Numbered from the stretch's first letter, positions 17,521 through 26,366 are shown. The stretch is 64,000 nucleotides of DNA from Thalassobacterium maritimum (GCF_031127805.1 NZ_JARXHW010000002.1:124001-188000), one strand, 5' to 3'. Notes: generated from the sequence alone by a model not told the origin. A program made the numbers and translations.

Positions 17521-18058
17521 TGATTTATCGTTGGATATCGAGACTCTGGATACGGTGCCTGGTGGGCTGATTTGCTCGGTGGGGGCGGTGCCGTTTAATG
17601 CTCGGGGTGTATCGTCGGATGCTGGATTTTTACTGCGGGTGAGCATCGTGGATGGTCTGCGGCTGGGGCTGTCGGTGGATAGCTCTACGCTGGAGTGGTG
17701 GGGGCAGCAGTCTGCTGTGGCTCGGGCGGGGCTGGAGAATGGTGCGGTGTGTGTATGTGTGGCGGATTTGTTTGAGCGGCTGGGGGAGTTTGTGGATGCG
17801 TATTGTGATCGTGATACGGTGCGTGTGTGGACTAAGGGCCCGGGCTTTGATTCGGCGTTTTTGGCGGTGGCGGCGCGCAGGGTTGAGAAGTCGCTGCCGT
17901 GGAAGTTTTGGAATGATCGTTGTGTGCGCACGATCTGCGAGGGTGTGTCGGCTCCGAAGCGGGGAGCGGATAATGTGCACCATAATGCGCTGGATGATGC
18001 GATCTACCAGGCGCGCTGGGTGCGTGCGGCGCGTCGGCTGAAATCTGTTAATTTGTAA
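17510..18058 (+). CDS. DnaQ-like 3'-5' exonuclease (DEDDh)
   Basis: A 182-residue protein of the RNase T/DnaQ superfamily. Visible signature parts: DLSLDIETL at the N-terminus (D-x-E, motif I), GPGFDSAFL (motif II Asp) in the middle, and HHNALDDAIYQA near the C-terminus, which is the H-x4-D motif III. These residues bind two metal ions for 3'-5' hydrolysis of nucleic acid. It resembles short phage and Rv2179c-type exonucleases. It sits at the end of the small early genes, before the replication block. Start at ATG 17510; GTG 17507 is possible. Confidence 0.8.
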   Translation: MRYSDLSLDIETLDTVPGGLICSVGAVPFNARGVSSDAGFLLRVSIVDGLRLGLSVDSSTLEWWGQQSAVARAGLENGAVCVCVADLFERLGEFVDAYCDRDTVRVWTKGPGFDSAFLAVAARRVEKSLPWKFWNDRCVRTICEGVSAPKRGADNVHHNALDDAIYQARWVRAARRLKSVNL

Positions 18059-18078
18059 TTTATCTACTGTCTTCTGTT

Positions 18079-18576
18079 ATGCCTAAAAAATCTACTTCCG
18101 AAATGACGATCGATCAGGTGCTGGCTGCGGCGCACCGTAAACATGGGCACGATGGTGTGTATGAGACGACGCCTGCGGATGAGATGATCCGGCGTGAGGA
18201 GGCGGAGTCGCGTGAGGAGTGGGCGATCCGTGAGGAGGCGTTTCGGCAGTTGATGGGTTTTATTTTTAAGGAGGGTCCGCATCCGGCTAAGGCGGTGCGG
18301 CGGCTGTATTGTCTGGCTAAGGCGTTTACGCCGGAGCTGATCTTGAATATGGGGGTGCGTGACTTGGGCAAGATTTTTGGCGAGAGCCATGGCTGTGTGC
18401 AGTGGCGGCTCAAGCAGGTGGTGCATGGTTTTGTGGAGGCGCAGTCGGGTAAGAAAATCCATCTGCCCTATCAAAAGAGTGAGGCGGCTAGCGCTAAGTA
18501 TAGCGAGGCGCAGAAGGGCAACAAGAATCGCCGTAATGGTGAGCGTGCGAAGGTGCTCAAGCGGATCGCTAGTTGA
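18079..18576 (+). CDS. Hypothetical protein with possible helix-turn-helix
   Basis: A 165-residue protein rich in charged residues. The segment LNMGVRDLGKIFGESHGCVQWRLKQVV (residues near 94-120) looks like a sigma-like or phage-regulator helix-turn-helix, with GESHGCVQWRLK as recognition helix. The basic C-terminus (KGNKNRRNGERAKVLKR) resembles DNA-binding tails. Function unknown; it may regulate or bind phage DNA. Confidence 0.45.
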   Translation: MPKKSTSEMTIDQVLAAAHRKHGHDGVYETTPADEMIRREEAESREEWAIREEAFRQLMGFIFKEGPHPAKAVRRLYCLAKAFTPELILNMGVRDLGKIFGESHGCVQWRLKQVVHGFVEAQSGKKIHLPYQKSEAASAKYSEAQKGNKNRRNGERAKVLKRIAS

Positions 18577-18640
18577 TTTTTAAAGGATGTGCCGGCCGCG
18601 CGGTGTGGCTGGCGTTTAACAATAGATGGAGGGACTAATG

Positions 18641-19177
18641 ATGAGTGAGGGCGATTCTGAATTTAATGATATGAGTGCTTTAGTTGCGCAGTTAACCAGT
18701 GGTATTTATTATGGTTCTATTGAGCGTGAGTATGATTTTTGGGAGCTTTGGAGGGTTTGTGCCGATTGTTCTTATTTTAAGTGGATGATTGCTCTCTCTG
18801 GTGGTGAGCTATCTTTGAAAAGTCGGGCGATCTTGGGGAAGATGTGGAGTGGAAAATACAATGGCGCTACTTTTACTCTTTTGGGCGGCCAGCGCGTGGA
18901 GTTTGGCGTGCGGGGCGTAGGTATTGATAAGCGTTATTTTGTTCGGTTGGTTGGGAATAAGGCTGGTGTGGCTGTCAAGGCGGCTCTGGGTGGAGAGCCT
19001 GTGGCTGCTCCTTTAACTATGGGTGATCTGCTAAAGCTGGTGGGTAGGACAATCGTGCTGACAGATGGTAGGACTGATCTGGTGCGCAGCTGTCGGCAGA
19101 GTCCTGGGGCAGCTGGTGGTAGTCTTATTACTCTAGAGACTATTGCGGGGGATTGGTGTGAGGAACTTTATAAATAA
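18641..19177 (+). CDS. Stand-alone paralogue of the helicase C-terminal domain
   Basis: A 178-residue protein. Its residues about 20-95 (EREYDFWELWRVCADCSYFKW; LKSRAILGKMWSGKYNG; GGQRVEFGVRG) clearly match the C-terminus of the helicase-like protein encoded at 24231-25916 (ERDYDFQELGQICVESSYFTW; PKSKAILGKMW; SGQRVEFGSRG). It therefore looks like an internal duplication, within the phage, of a winged-helix-like DNA-binding domain, with an extra 90-residue tail. The start is ATG 18641, preceded by GGAGGG seven bases upstream; two other ATGs lie just before. It could compete with or recruit the helicase. Confidence 0.65.
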   Translation: MSEGDSEFNDMSALVAQLTSGIYYGSIEREYDFWELWRVCADCSYFKWMIALSGGELSLKSRAILGKMWSGKYNGATFTLLGGQRVEFGVRGVGIDKRYFVRLVGNKAGVAVKAALGGEPVAAPLTMGDLLKLVGRTIVLTDGRTDLVRSCRQSPGAAGGSLITLETIAGDWCEELYK

Positions 19178-19203
19178 TAACTGAAAAAAATCGTAGTAAC
19201 ATT

Positions 19204-21024
19204 ATGGATACAAAATATATTAATGTTGGTTCTCTAGTCGCTAGTGCGACTAATCGTAAATTCTTCGATGCGGATCGGCTTGATGAGCTGGCGGCGAATA
19301 TCTCTGAGGTTGGCATTTTGCAGCCTCTGTTGGTGCGTCCGCTGGATGATGATCGTTTCGAGATTGTGTTTGGTGAGCGGCGTTGGCGTGCGGCGAAGTT
19401 GGCTGGCCTGGAATCGGTGGAGTGTCGTGTGCGTGAGTTGTCGGATACGGAGGCGCTGGAGCTGCAGGTGGTGGAGAATCTGCAGCGTGAGGATGTGGAC
19501 CCGGTGGAGGAGGCGCAAATGCTGCGGATGATGCTGAATCTGGAGCAGGATGGTGAGCGTGTGTATACGACGGTGTCGCTGGGGGAGAAGATCGGGAAGA
19601 GTAAACACTATGTGTCTCAGCGTGTGTTGCTGGCACAGTTGCCTCGGCCGATAGCTGATGCGCTGCGCACGGGCAAGATCCAAGCTAAAACGGCGGAGCT
19701 GATCGGGCGTATACCCAACAAATCGACTCGTAAGGAGGTGGGTGATTTTGTGCTGAAGGGGGACCTGACCTTTAAGGCGACTAAGGAGTTGATCCAGCGC
19801 AGCTATGTGCGCTCGCTGAAGAGTGCGCCTTTTGATCGTGAGTCTGTGGATCTGTGCCCTCAGGCGGGTGCGTGTGGTGAGTGCCCTAAGCGCACGGGTA
19901 ATATGGATCTGGAGGATGTGCGCGATGGCTGGGTGTGCTGCGATATGGATTGTTTCCGCGCTAAGTGTGAGGCCTCGTGGGAGCGCCAGACTGCGAAGGC
20001 GCGTGAGGCGGGTATGGCTGTTTTGAGTGATGAGGAGAGCCGCTCGCTGTTTGTGGATGGGCGGCACTTGAATTATGATGCGCCGTATGTGCTGTGGGAG
20101 TCGCGGCCGCCTGAGGATATTATCAAGCCTGAGGTGGAGTGGCGTAATTTGGAAAGTTGGTCTGTGATGCTGGCGGATGTGGTGAGCCCTGTGCTGGCCC
20201 GGGTGCCGGATACGGGGCGCTCTGTGGAGCTGGCGCGTCTGGATGTGTGCCTGACTGCGGCGGTGGAGCAGGGTGAGGGGGAGATTTTTAAGGATGTGAT
20301 CTTGCGTAAGCATGCGGCCTCGGCTGGGGGCGGTGCTAAGGCTGCTTTTGTTAATCCGGATCTGGGTGGTGATTTTGATGGTGCGGACTCTGAGCCTGTG
20401 GGTGAGGTGTCGGCGAAGGCGGATCGGAGCCAGAAGGAGGCGCTGCAGGCGATGAAGGATCTGCGGGATCGTGTGGCGGGGTTGGCTGGAGATACATCAT
20501 GCTACGTGGCACCTGGACAGATGCCTATAGAGTGCTGGGCGCTGCTGTTACAAGCGGCGGCGGTGAATATGGGGGCTGCTGGGCGGAAGCTTTTTGCGCA
20601 GTGGATGGGGCTGAATGAGGATGCGATGTTGGGGCTGATTTTGCGTGGTGAGCTGCCGGCTGGTGATTTAGCTGAGTGTGTTCCTGTGGCTTTGTTGTCG
20701 GTGCTGGTCTCGGAGTGGGAGCCGCACATGCAGGATAAGTTTTTGAGTGCGTTTCGGGGCTATGTGGCGCCGGATGAAGTGGCTGAGGAGTCTGCCGCTG
20801 AGGAGTTGGATCTGCCGGAGGGGTATCGGCCTGCTGCCCTGGTGCTGCCTGATGATGAGATCACGTGTAATGTGATCTGTGCGGATGGGTCTAAGGCGAT
20901 GGCGTATTCGTCGACCGATGAGAATGATGTGACGACGTGGTGTGATGCTGTGAGTTTCGAACCGCTCAAGTCTGAGGTGGTCGGATGGGAGTATTACGAC
21001 GGCGAAGAAGAGGAGGAAGCGTAA
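19204..21024 (+). CDS. ParB-like protein, 606 residues
   Basis: The N-terminal 150 residues are a ParB/Spo0J domain: GERRWRAA at residues 57-64 (nucleotide and phosphate binding) and ENLQREDVDPVEEAQ at 91-105, followed by a helix-turn-helix (SLGEKIGKSKHYVSQRV). A Cys-rich segment in the middle (CPQAGACGECPKR, CCDMDCFRAKC) may bind zinc. The remaining 350 residues are unrecognised. No ParA gene is visible nearby. In phages such proteins may act in plasmid-like partition, or as DNA-binding or nuclease-like replication factors. It leads the replication block and is directly followed by the DnaA domain IV gene. Confidence 0.8.
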   Translation: MDTKYINVGSLVASATNRKFFDADRLDELAANISEVGILQPLLVRPLDDDRFEIVFGERRWRAAKLAGLESVECRVRELSDTEALELQVVENLQREDVDPVEEAQMLRMMLNLEQDGERVYTTVSLGEKIGKSKHYVSQRVLLAQLPRPIADALRTGKIQAKTAELIGRIPNKSTRKEVGDFVLKGDLTFKATKELIQRSYVRSLKSAPFDRESVDLCPQAGACGECPKRTGNMDLEDVRDGWVCCDMDCFRAKCEASWERQTAKAREAGMAVLSDEESRSLFVDGRHLNYDAPYVLWESRPPEDIIKPEVEWRNLESWSVMLADVVSPVLARVPDTGRSVELARLDVCLTAAVEQGEGEIFKDVILRKHAASAGGGAKAAFVNPDLGGDFDGADSEPVGEVSAKADRSQKEALQAMKDLRDRVAGLAGDTSCYVAPGQMPIECWALLLQAAAVNMGAAGRKLFAQWMGLNEDAMLGLILRGELPAGDLAECVPVALLSVLVSEWEPHMQDKFLSAFRGYVAPDEVAEESAAEELDLPEGYRPAALVLPDDEITCNVICADGSKAMAYSSTDENDVTTWCDAVSFEPLKSEVVGWEYYDGEEEEEA

Positions 21025-21025
21025 G

Positions 21026-21412
21026 ATGCCTGCTGAACTTGTGAATTTATCGGCTGATCTGCGCTTACGCGTGGCGGTGATCGTGGAGGCTGTGGCGAGT
21101 TGCTACAAGATGCGGCCGAGTGATCTGTCGAGTCGGACGCGATCGGCGCGGGTGTCTGAGGCGCGGCATGTGGCGATGTATGTGCTGCGTGATCAGCTGC
21201 AGATGAGCTGTGTGGATATCGCTCGGGTGTTTGGCCGTAAAGATCACTGCACTGTGCTGTATGCGTGTAAAAAGATTCATGCCTGGATCGTGGGGGATGC
21301 GCAGTTTCGTGCGCAATGGCCGCGTATCGTGAAGTCTGTGATCGCTGCGCGGATGGCTGCGGAGAATGGGCTGCGTTTGCGGATGACTGTAGATGAAAAA
21401 GGGGAGAAATAG
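21026..21412 (+). CDS. Free-standing DnaA domain IV protein
   Basis: A 128-residue protein equivalent to only the C-terminal DNA-binding domain of the initiator DnaA. Residues 28-86 hold the signature ARHVAMYVLRDQLQMSCVDI, then GRKDHCTVLYACKKI at 70-84, matching the DnaA box-binding helix-turn-helix motif. There is no AAA+ domain. It could mark the phage origin by binding DnaA boxes, or divert the host initiator. It follows parB-like after one base and precedes a small gene by two bases. Confidence 0.85.
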   Translation: MPAELVNLSADLRLRVAVIVEAVASCYKMRPSDLSSRTRSARVSEARHVAMYVLRDQLQMSCVDIARVFGRKDHCTVLYACKKIHAWIVGDAQFRAQWPRIVKSVIAARMAAENGLRLRMTVDEKGEK

Positions 21413-21414
21413 TT

Positions 21415-21636
21415 ATGGCTGAGGTTTCAAAGATTAAAGGTCGGAAGGTGATCGTTGAGCGGACTGGATTTAAAAAATGTGATCCAATTCCGCCTGTATG
21501 CGCTCGGGTGTATCTGCCTGAGCCGTGGTATCATGATGTGGCCTATGGTGCGACGGAACGTATGGCTATAGATGCGCTGCTGAAGCGGGAGAGTGTGCAG
21601 GCGTATATCGCTAGTGTGGGAGGTGATGCCGGGTGA
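21415..21636 (+). CDS. Hypothetical small replication-block protein
   Basis: A 73-residue protein (KGRKVIVERTGFKKCDPIPP) with no recognised family. It begins two bases after the DnaA-like gene and its stop overlaps the GTG start of the methyltransferase, so it is translated in the same operon. Confidence 0.5.
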   Translation: MAEVSKIKGRKVIVERTGFKKCDPIPPVCARVYLPEPWYHDVAYGATERMAIDALLKRESVQAYIASVGGDAG

Positions 21637-23033
21637 TTAATCCACAATTTGCATTAGATTTAAATGCTGAGATTATCGTCGATAATTTCGCGGGTGGTGG
21701 AGGTGCAAGCACTGGAATCGAATTGGCGCTTGGACGTAATGTAGATATTGCGATCAATCACGACCCTGAGGCGGTGGCCATGCATCGCGCCAATCATCCG
21801 CAAACGAAGCACTATTGCGAAAGCGTTTTCGATGTGGATCCGATTGAAATCACTCACGGTCGACCTGTTGGGCTCGCTTGGTTCTCTCCGGACTGTAAGC
21901 ATTTCTCGAAAGCCAAAGGCGGGAAGCCGAAAAGCAAAAAAATACGAGGGCTCGCCTGGATCGTTTTGCATTGGGTAAATCAAGTGGCACCTCGCGTGAT
22001 CATGCTCGAGAACGTCGAAGAGTTTCAAGGGTGGGCACCGCTGGATAAAGAGGGATCACCGCTGAAGCATCGAAAGGGTTGGTTTTTTAAGTGCTTCGTT
22101 GGCGCTTTACGACGCCGTGGGTATGCAGTCGAGTATCGAGAGTTGCGGGCTTGCGACTACGGGGCTCCTACAATTCGCAAACGCTTCTTTCTAATCGCTC
22201 GCTGCGATGGTAAGCCGATCGTTTGGCCAGATCAGACGCACGGTGAGCCGAAAAGTGAGGCAGTTAAAAGCAAGAAGCTCGCACCATGGCGAACTGCAGC
22301 AGAATGCATCGAGTGGCCGATTGAGTGTCCATCGATATTCACCAGAAAGAAGGATCTTGCGGACGCGACACTGCGCAGAATCGCTAAAGGAATCATGCGC
22401 TACGTGGTGAACGCAGAGGATCCGTTTATTGTGCCGGATAGTTGCGCTCCTTTCATCACTGAGTGCGCAAACGCTAGCACTGAACGAGTCTTTGCACCAG
22501 ACGAACCACTGCGCACGCAATGCGCTCAGATCAAGGGCGGGCATTTCGCGCTGGTAACTGCATTTTTAAGCAAAATGCGAGGAGATAATGTCGGAAGCGA
22601 CATGCGCGAGCCTCTGCACACTATCAGCGCGGGAGGCATGCATCATGCGGAAGTGCGCGCTATGTTGATCAAATATTATGGCAACGAAAAGGAGGGGGTG
22701 AATATCGCCGATCCTATGCACACTGTGACCTCGAAAGAGCGATTTGCATTAGTGCTAGTTAAGGGTGTTCTTTATGAGATCATAGACATTGGGCTGCGGA
22801 TGTTGCAGCCAATCGAGCTCTACCGAGCGCAGGGTTTTCCTAAGGGCTATATTTTTGAATGGGGCCACTTCGAATGCTATGAAACTGGATTATTGATTAA
22901 GAAAAAGCTAACCAAAAAGGCGCAGGTGCGCATGTGCGGTAACTCAGTTTGCCCGCCGGTCGCTGAGGCATTGGTTCGTGCAAATGTTCCTGATATGTGT
23001 GTGTCGAATGCTTTTGAGGAGGTTGCTGTATGA
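21633..23033 (+). CDS. C5-cytosine DNA methyltransferase
   Basis: A 466-residue DNA methyltransferase. Motif I is FAGGGGASTGIE (residues 19-30, S-adenosylmethionine binding), the catalytic loop is SPDCKHFSKAKGG with C88 as the predicted nucleophile, and motif VI is LENVEEF (126-131). The usual Pro-Cys is replaced by Asp-Cys, a variant seen in phage-type enzymes. The C-terminal NSVCPP motif (CGNSVCPPVAEALV) is present. The start is GTG 21633. Its base composition is less G-biased than neighbouring genes, hinting at later acquisition. It likely protects phage DNA from host restriction. Confidence 0.9.
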   Translation: MINPQFALDLNAEIIVDNFAGGGGASTGIELALGRNVDIAINHDPEAVAMHRANHPQTKHYCESVFDVDPIEITHGRPVGLAWFSPDCKHFSKAKGGKPKSKKIRGLAWIVLHWVNQVAPRVIMLENVEEFQGWAPLDKEGSPLKHRKGWFFKCFVGALRRRGYAVEYRELRACDYGAPTIRKRFFLIARCDGKPIVWPDQTHGEPKSEAVKSKKLAPWRTAAECIEWPIECPSIFTRKKDLADATLRRIAKGIMRYVVNAEDPFIVPDSCAPFITECANASTERVFAPDEPLRTQCAQIKGGHFALVTAFLSKMRGDNVGSDMREPLHTISAGGMHHAEVRAMLIKYYGNEKEGVNIADPMHTVTSKERFALVLVKGVLYEIIDIGLRMLQPIELYRAQGFPKGYIFEWGHFECYETGLLIKKKLTKKAQVRMCGNSVCPPVAEALVRANVPDMCVSNAFEEVAV

Positions 23034-24238
23034 GCCTGACTATGGAGGAGCGCGCTGCGGCGTATGTGGCTAAAATGGATGGTGCGGTCGCTAAATCGGG
23101 TGGGCACAATCAGACGTTTTACGTGGCCTGTGTGCTGATGCATGGTTTTCGGCTGACTGAGTCGGCTGCGATGTCGATCATGCGGGAGTGGAATGCGCGA
23201 TGCGCACCGCCCTGGTCTGAGCCTGATTTGGTGTATAAGATCCAGTCTGCTGCGCGCTCTGCGGCATCATCGCAGATGCAGGATCTGTGGGCTAAGGTGA
23301 GTGCTGATAACCGTGATGATGCTCGGTTTTCGCGTCCGGCTGAAGCGGCCGAGGCGAGTGATGCGGAATTACCTCCTATCGAGCGGCCTCAGTGGCCTGA
23401 GCATGATGCGGGTCGATTACGTGAATTTGCGGGTGTGTGGCGTGAGTCGGTGAGCTCTGTGTGGCTGGCTAATCGATCGGCGGTGGATCCGTGTCGGGTG
23501 GATGCTGCGGGATTTTTAGATGTGCTGTATCCGGAGGCTGAAAAGGTGTTGGTATTTACGAATCAGCGGAGCCAGGGGCAGGCGGTGTGGCCTGATGAGT
23601 CGTTGCCAGCTGGGGCGGCTGAGGGTGTGTGGTTTTTGCCGCAGCCGGTGGATGGTAAGTATCATCCTAATCCGAGGTCTGTCGATAAGGACGGTAAGCC
23701 TAAGAGCTCGCGCCGCTCGATGGAGAGTGTGACTGCGTGGCGGTATATGCTGCTGGAGTCGGATGAGGCGGATATGCGTGATTGGCTCGGTCTGCTGGTG
23801 CAGTTGCCTTTACGAGTTGCGGCGATTTACTCGAGTGGTGGGCGATCGGTCCATGTGTTGATCCGGATCGATCGGCCGACTAAGGATAGTTGGGACCAGG
23901 CGAAAGCGGAGTTGTTGCCGACGCTCAATCTGCTGTGTGTGGCGGGGATCGATATGAAGGCGGTGACGGCTGTGAGGTTGTCGAGATTACCGCAGTGTAT
24001 GCGGGGTAAGCGCCTGCAAAAATTGTTTTATGTGAATCCTAATCCGTCGGCGCGGCCTTTGTGCGAATTGCCGATGTTGCGTGATGTTGAGGCTGATTGG
24101 TGTGGTATGGCTGCGGGTGGTGTTGCTGAGTCTGATGATGATGGGGGTCAGTGGCTATTTGACGGGCTGGGGTATTATGCGAGCGCATCGGTGCGCTGTA
24201 AAAACGCGTTAGAAGATTTGAGGGAAATTTATGGGTGA
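23030..24238 (+). CDS. Primase (PriCT plus AEP-like domain)
   Basis: A 402-residue protein. The N-terminal 75 residues (GGHNQTFYVACVLMHGFRLT, then PPWSEPDLVYKIQSA) form the helical domain common in phage and plasmid primases, and residues about 260-280 (YSSGGRSVHVLIRID) match the nucleotide-binding strand of archaeo-eukaryotic-type primases. A preceding WRYMLLESDEAD segment could supply the acidic metal ligands. It is coupled to the methyltransferase (ATGA) and overlaps the helicase gene by 8 bases. Together they would prime and unwind phage DNA. Confidence 0.7.
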   Translation: MSLTMEERAAAYVAKMDGAVAKSGGHNQTFYVACVLMHGFRLTESAAMSIMREWNARCAPPWSEPDLVYKIQSAARSAASSQMQDLWAKVSADNRDDARFSRPAEAAEASDAELPPIERPQWPEHDAGRLREFAGVWRESVSSVWLANRSAVDPCRVDAAGFLDVLYPEAEKVLVFTNQRSQGQAVWPDESLPAGAAEGVWFLPQPVDGKYHPNPRSVDKDGKPKSSRRSMESVTAWRYMLLESDEADMRDWLGLLVQLPLRVAAIYSSGGRSVHVLIRIDRPTKDSWDQAKAELLPTLNLLCVAGIDMKAVTAVRLSRLPQCMRGKRLQKLFYVNPNPSARPLCELPMLRDVEADWCGMAAGGVAESDDDGGQWLFDGLGYYASASVRCKNALEDLREIYG

Positions 24239-25916
24239 TGACCAAACAGATAAGGCCAATGCAAAGGCGCGGGAGTTACTAGGTAAGGAGGCGGATGCGC
24301 CTGCACCTGGGTTTGAGCCGCGCGTGCTGAATGGTGGAGAGACTACTGGAGATGGTGAGACGCCGCAGTTTGAGTTTATCAAGCTGCCAGGTGAGGGGCG
24401 GCCGCTAAGTCAATTCGCGGATGAGATGGGCCGTGTGTGTGCTGAGCGTGATGTGTTTCGGCGTGAGACTGTGCCCTGCACGATTAACCCTGAGTCTGGT
24501 GCAATGGAAGCGATCGTGCCAGATCGCTTTCGGACATTTGTCGAAGATTTCGCAGTCACTCACGTGGATAAGTGGAGTAAGGCTAAAGAGGATTTTATTA
24601 AGCTGCCTAAGACCATGACTAAGGATGTTGCCGGTGGTGTGCTGTCGGCCGACCAGTTTATATATAAGCTCAAGCGGCTCGATCGCGTAAACAATGTGCG
24701 GATGCCTGTGATGCGGCGTGATGGTCGTATCGAGTTGCTGCCTGAAGGCTATGATCGGGAGAGCCATACATACACGATGCCTAGTAAGATCGAGATCCGA
24801 GATATGCAGCCTGAGGAGGCGCGTAAGGTGATCGATAGCCTGCTGCAGGAGTTCCCGTTTGGGGATTTTGATGAGCATGGATTCTCTCGCTCTAAGGCAG
24901 TGGCTATCGCTGGTATGCTGGGTCTGTATGGGACCTGCCTACTTGGACTGTCGGGCCGGCGTATGAATTTTGTTTATACTGCCAATTCGCAGCGCTCGGG
25001 TAAATCGTTGCTCGCTCAATGTGCGATCACTCCCGTGACTGGTGGTAGTGAGGTTCAGACAATCCCAGACTCTAAGGAGGAGTTTCGGAAGGTGCTGGAT
25101 ACTGAGGCCATCGCGAGCTCGCCGTGCATCTTTTTCGATGACTTGGAGGGCAATATTAAAAACAATACCCTCAATGCGTTCCTCACTGCGAGCGTATGGA
25201 CCGGCCGACTGATGAACAGTCAGAAGAAGTTTAAGGCGCCTAAGGTGAGTGTGGTCTATCTCACTGGTAATAACCTCACGCTCTCTACGGATATCAGCGG
25301 CCGCACGCTGCTGTGTGAGCTCTACGTAAAGGAGGCCGATCCGCAAGCGCGTAAGGTTAAGCGTGTGATCGATGAGGCGTATCTATCGCGTGATGATGTG
25401 CGTGGTGATCTGCTCAGCGCTATGTGGGCGCTGGTGCAGCATTGGGATGCTCAAGGTCGGCCTAAGCCGGATCGCACGATCCGGGGCTATGAGGAGTGGA
25501 GTAATATATTTGGTGGGATCATCGAGTGTAATGGATGGGGCAACCCTCTATTGCGGCCAGACACCGCGCACTCAGGTGATACTGAGATGACTGATATGCT
25601 GGATCTAGTAGAGTATTTAGTCGATGAGTTGCCAGCAGGAGAGACTGAGCGTGATTATGACTTCCAAGAGCTTGGGCAGATCTGTGTTGAGAGCAGCTAC
25701 TTTACCTGGATGATTGATTACACTGAGCGCTCGGGCGAGTTTCCGGGGTCTAAGGTGTATGAGCTTAAGCCTAAGAGTAAGGCTATCCTCGGTAAGATGT
25801 GGACCAACAAATACGGCGGTCGGATCTTTACTATGCGGAGCGGTCAGCGCGTGGAGTTTGGATCGCGTGGCAAAAATCGCCAGAAGAAGTATTTGATCCA
25901 GTTGTTACCGAGCTGA
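24231..25916 (+). CDS. Replicative helicase-like P-loop ATPase
   Basis: A 561-residue protein. Residues near 248-257 (ANSQRSGKSLLAQ) are a Walker A variant and CIFFDDLEG near 300 is Walker B, followed by VSVVYLTGNNLTLS, like sensor 1 of phage superfamily 3 or AAA+ helicases. The C-terminal 90 residues (EYLVDELP to QLLPS) form a separate domain that recurs as a stand-alone gene at 18641-19177. It is the last gene of the replication operon; a strong terminator follows 17 bases after the stop. Reaction inferred: DNA unwinding at the phage fork. Confidence 0.7.
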   Translation: MGDDQTDKANAKARELLGKEADAPAPGFEPRVLNGGETTGDGETPQFEFIKLPGEGRPLSQFADEMGRVCAERDVFRRETVPCTINPESGAMEAIVPDRFRTFVEDFAVTHVDKWSKAKEDFIKLPKTMTKDVAGGVLSADQFIYKLKRLDRVNNVRMPVMRRDGRIELLPEGYDRESHTYTMPSKIEIRDMQPEEARKVIDSLLQEFPFGDFDEHGFSRSKAVAIAGMLGLYGTCLLGLSGRRMNFVYTANSQRSGKSLLAQCAITPVTGGSEVQTIPDSKEEFRKVLDTEAIASSPCIFFDDLEGNIKNNTLNAFLTASVWTGRLMNSQKKFKAPKVSVVYLTGNNLTLSTDISGRTLLCELYVKEADPQARKVKRVIDEAYLSRDDVRGDLLSAMWALVQHWDAQGRPKPDRTIRGYEEWSNIFGGIIECNGWGNPLLRPDTAHSGDTEMTDMLDLVEYLVDELPAGETERDYDFQELGQICVESSYFTWMIDYTERSGEFPGSKVYELKPKSKAILGKMWTNKYGGRIFTMRSGQRVEFGSRGKNRQKKYLIQLLPS

Positions 25917-25933
25917 CCTATGCCTCTATTGCT

Positions 25934-25963
25934 GCCGCCCGAGATCTCGGGCGGCTTTTTTTT
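25934..25963 (+). terminator. Strong terminator after the replication operon
   Basis: A GC-rich stem (GCCGCCCGAG at 25934-25943 paired with CTCGGGCGGC at 25946-25955, a near-perfect palindrome) is followed by eight T. It closes the early/replication operon. Confidence 0.9.
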
Positions 25964-26366
25964 GTGCCGTAGGCACAGCGTTTCGTTCGCGTCGCGGCCT
26001 CCATCCCCCTCTACCCCCTATGTAGTTATAAGCAACCTGTGTTACCTGTGCCTTTTTGGGCTGCACCTGTGCCTCTGGTAAATCTAGTATCTACGCGGCT
26101 TCGCCGCCCTATTTGCATAGGTGGCATAGGTAAGCATAGGTTTTTAAGATTATAAAGGGTTTAGGGGTAGGGTATGCTTTAGAGTGCCAATAGTGCAGCA
26201 TAGCGGTTTTACCTGTGCGACCTGTGCAACGTGTGCCGATTCTTTTTCGTTAAGGAATCTATTAGGGCAAAAAGTGCTGCCTGCAGTTTTTTCGACTCCC
26301 ACCCCTTTCGCGCAGTTTTTGCACAAAATGTTTGTTGCACCTTTTGACAATGGGGCTTGAGCGTCG
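25964..26366. repeat. Repeat-rich non-coding region between replication and packaging genes
   Basis: About 400 bases without a gene. ACCTGTG occurs five times (26035, 26044, 26065, 26211, 26220) and its near-inverse CATAGGT three times (26116, 26125, 26135), spaced 9 to 10 bases, i.e. one helical turn, within each cluster. Such iteron-like clusters are typical of replication origins, packaging start sites or late-promoter activator sites. The place directly before the terminase genes fits a cos or pac site; the place after the primase-helicase operon fits an origin. A TTGACA motif lies at 26344-26349 near the end. Confidence 0.55.

Noticed and set aside
17002..17931. A 309-codon open frame on the minus strand opposite small early genes
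   Set aside because: It is Arg/His/Pro/Thr-rich without any family pattern and lies opposite genes with better starts and coupled ends. The strong G bias of the plus strand removes stop codons on the other strand.
19234..20313. A 359-codon minus-strand frame opposite the ParB-like gene
   Set aside because: Low-complexity Arg/Leu/His composition; the plus strand encodes a clear ParB domain over the same bases.
26035..26226. Possible CRISPR-like repeat array
   Set aside because: The repeats are only 7 bases, with 9-21-base spacing and two orientations, which fits iterons and not CRISPR.
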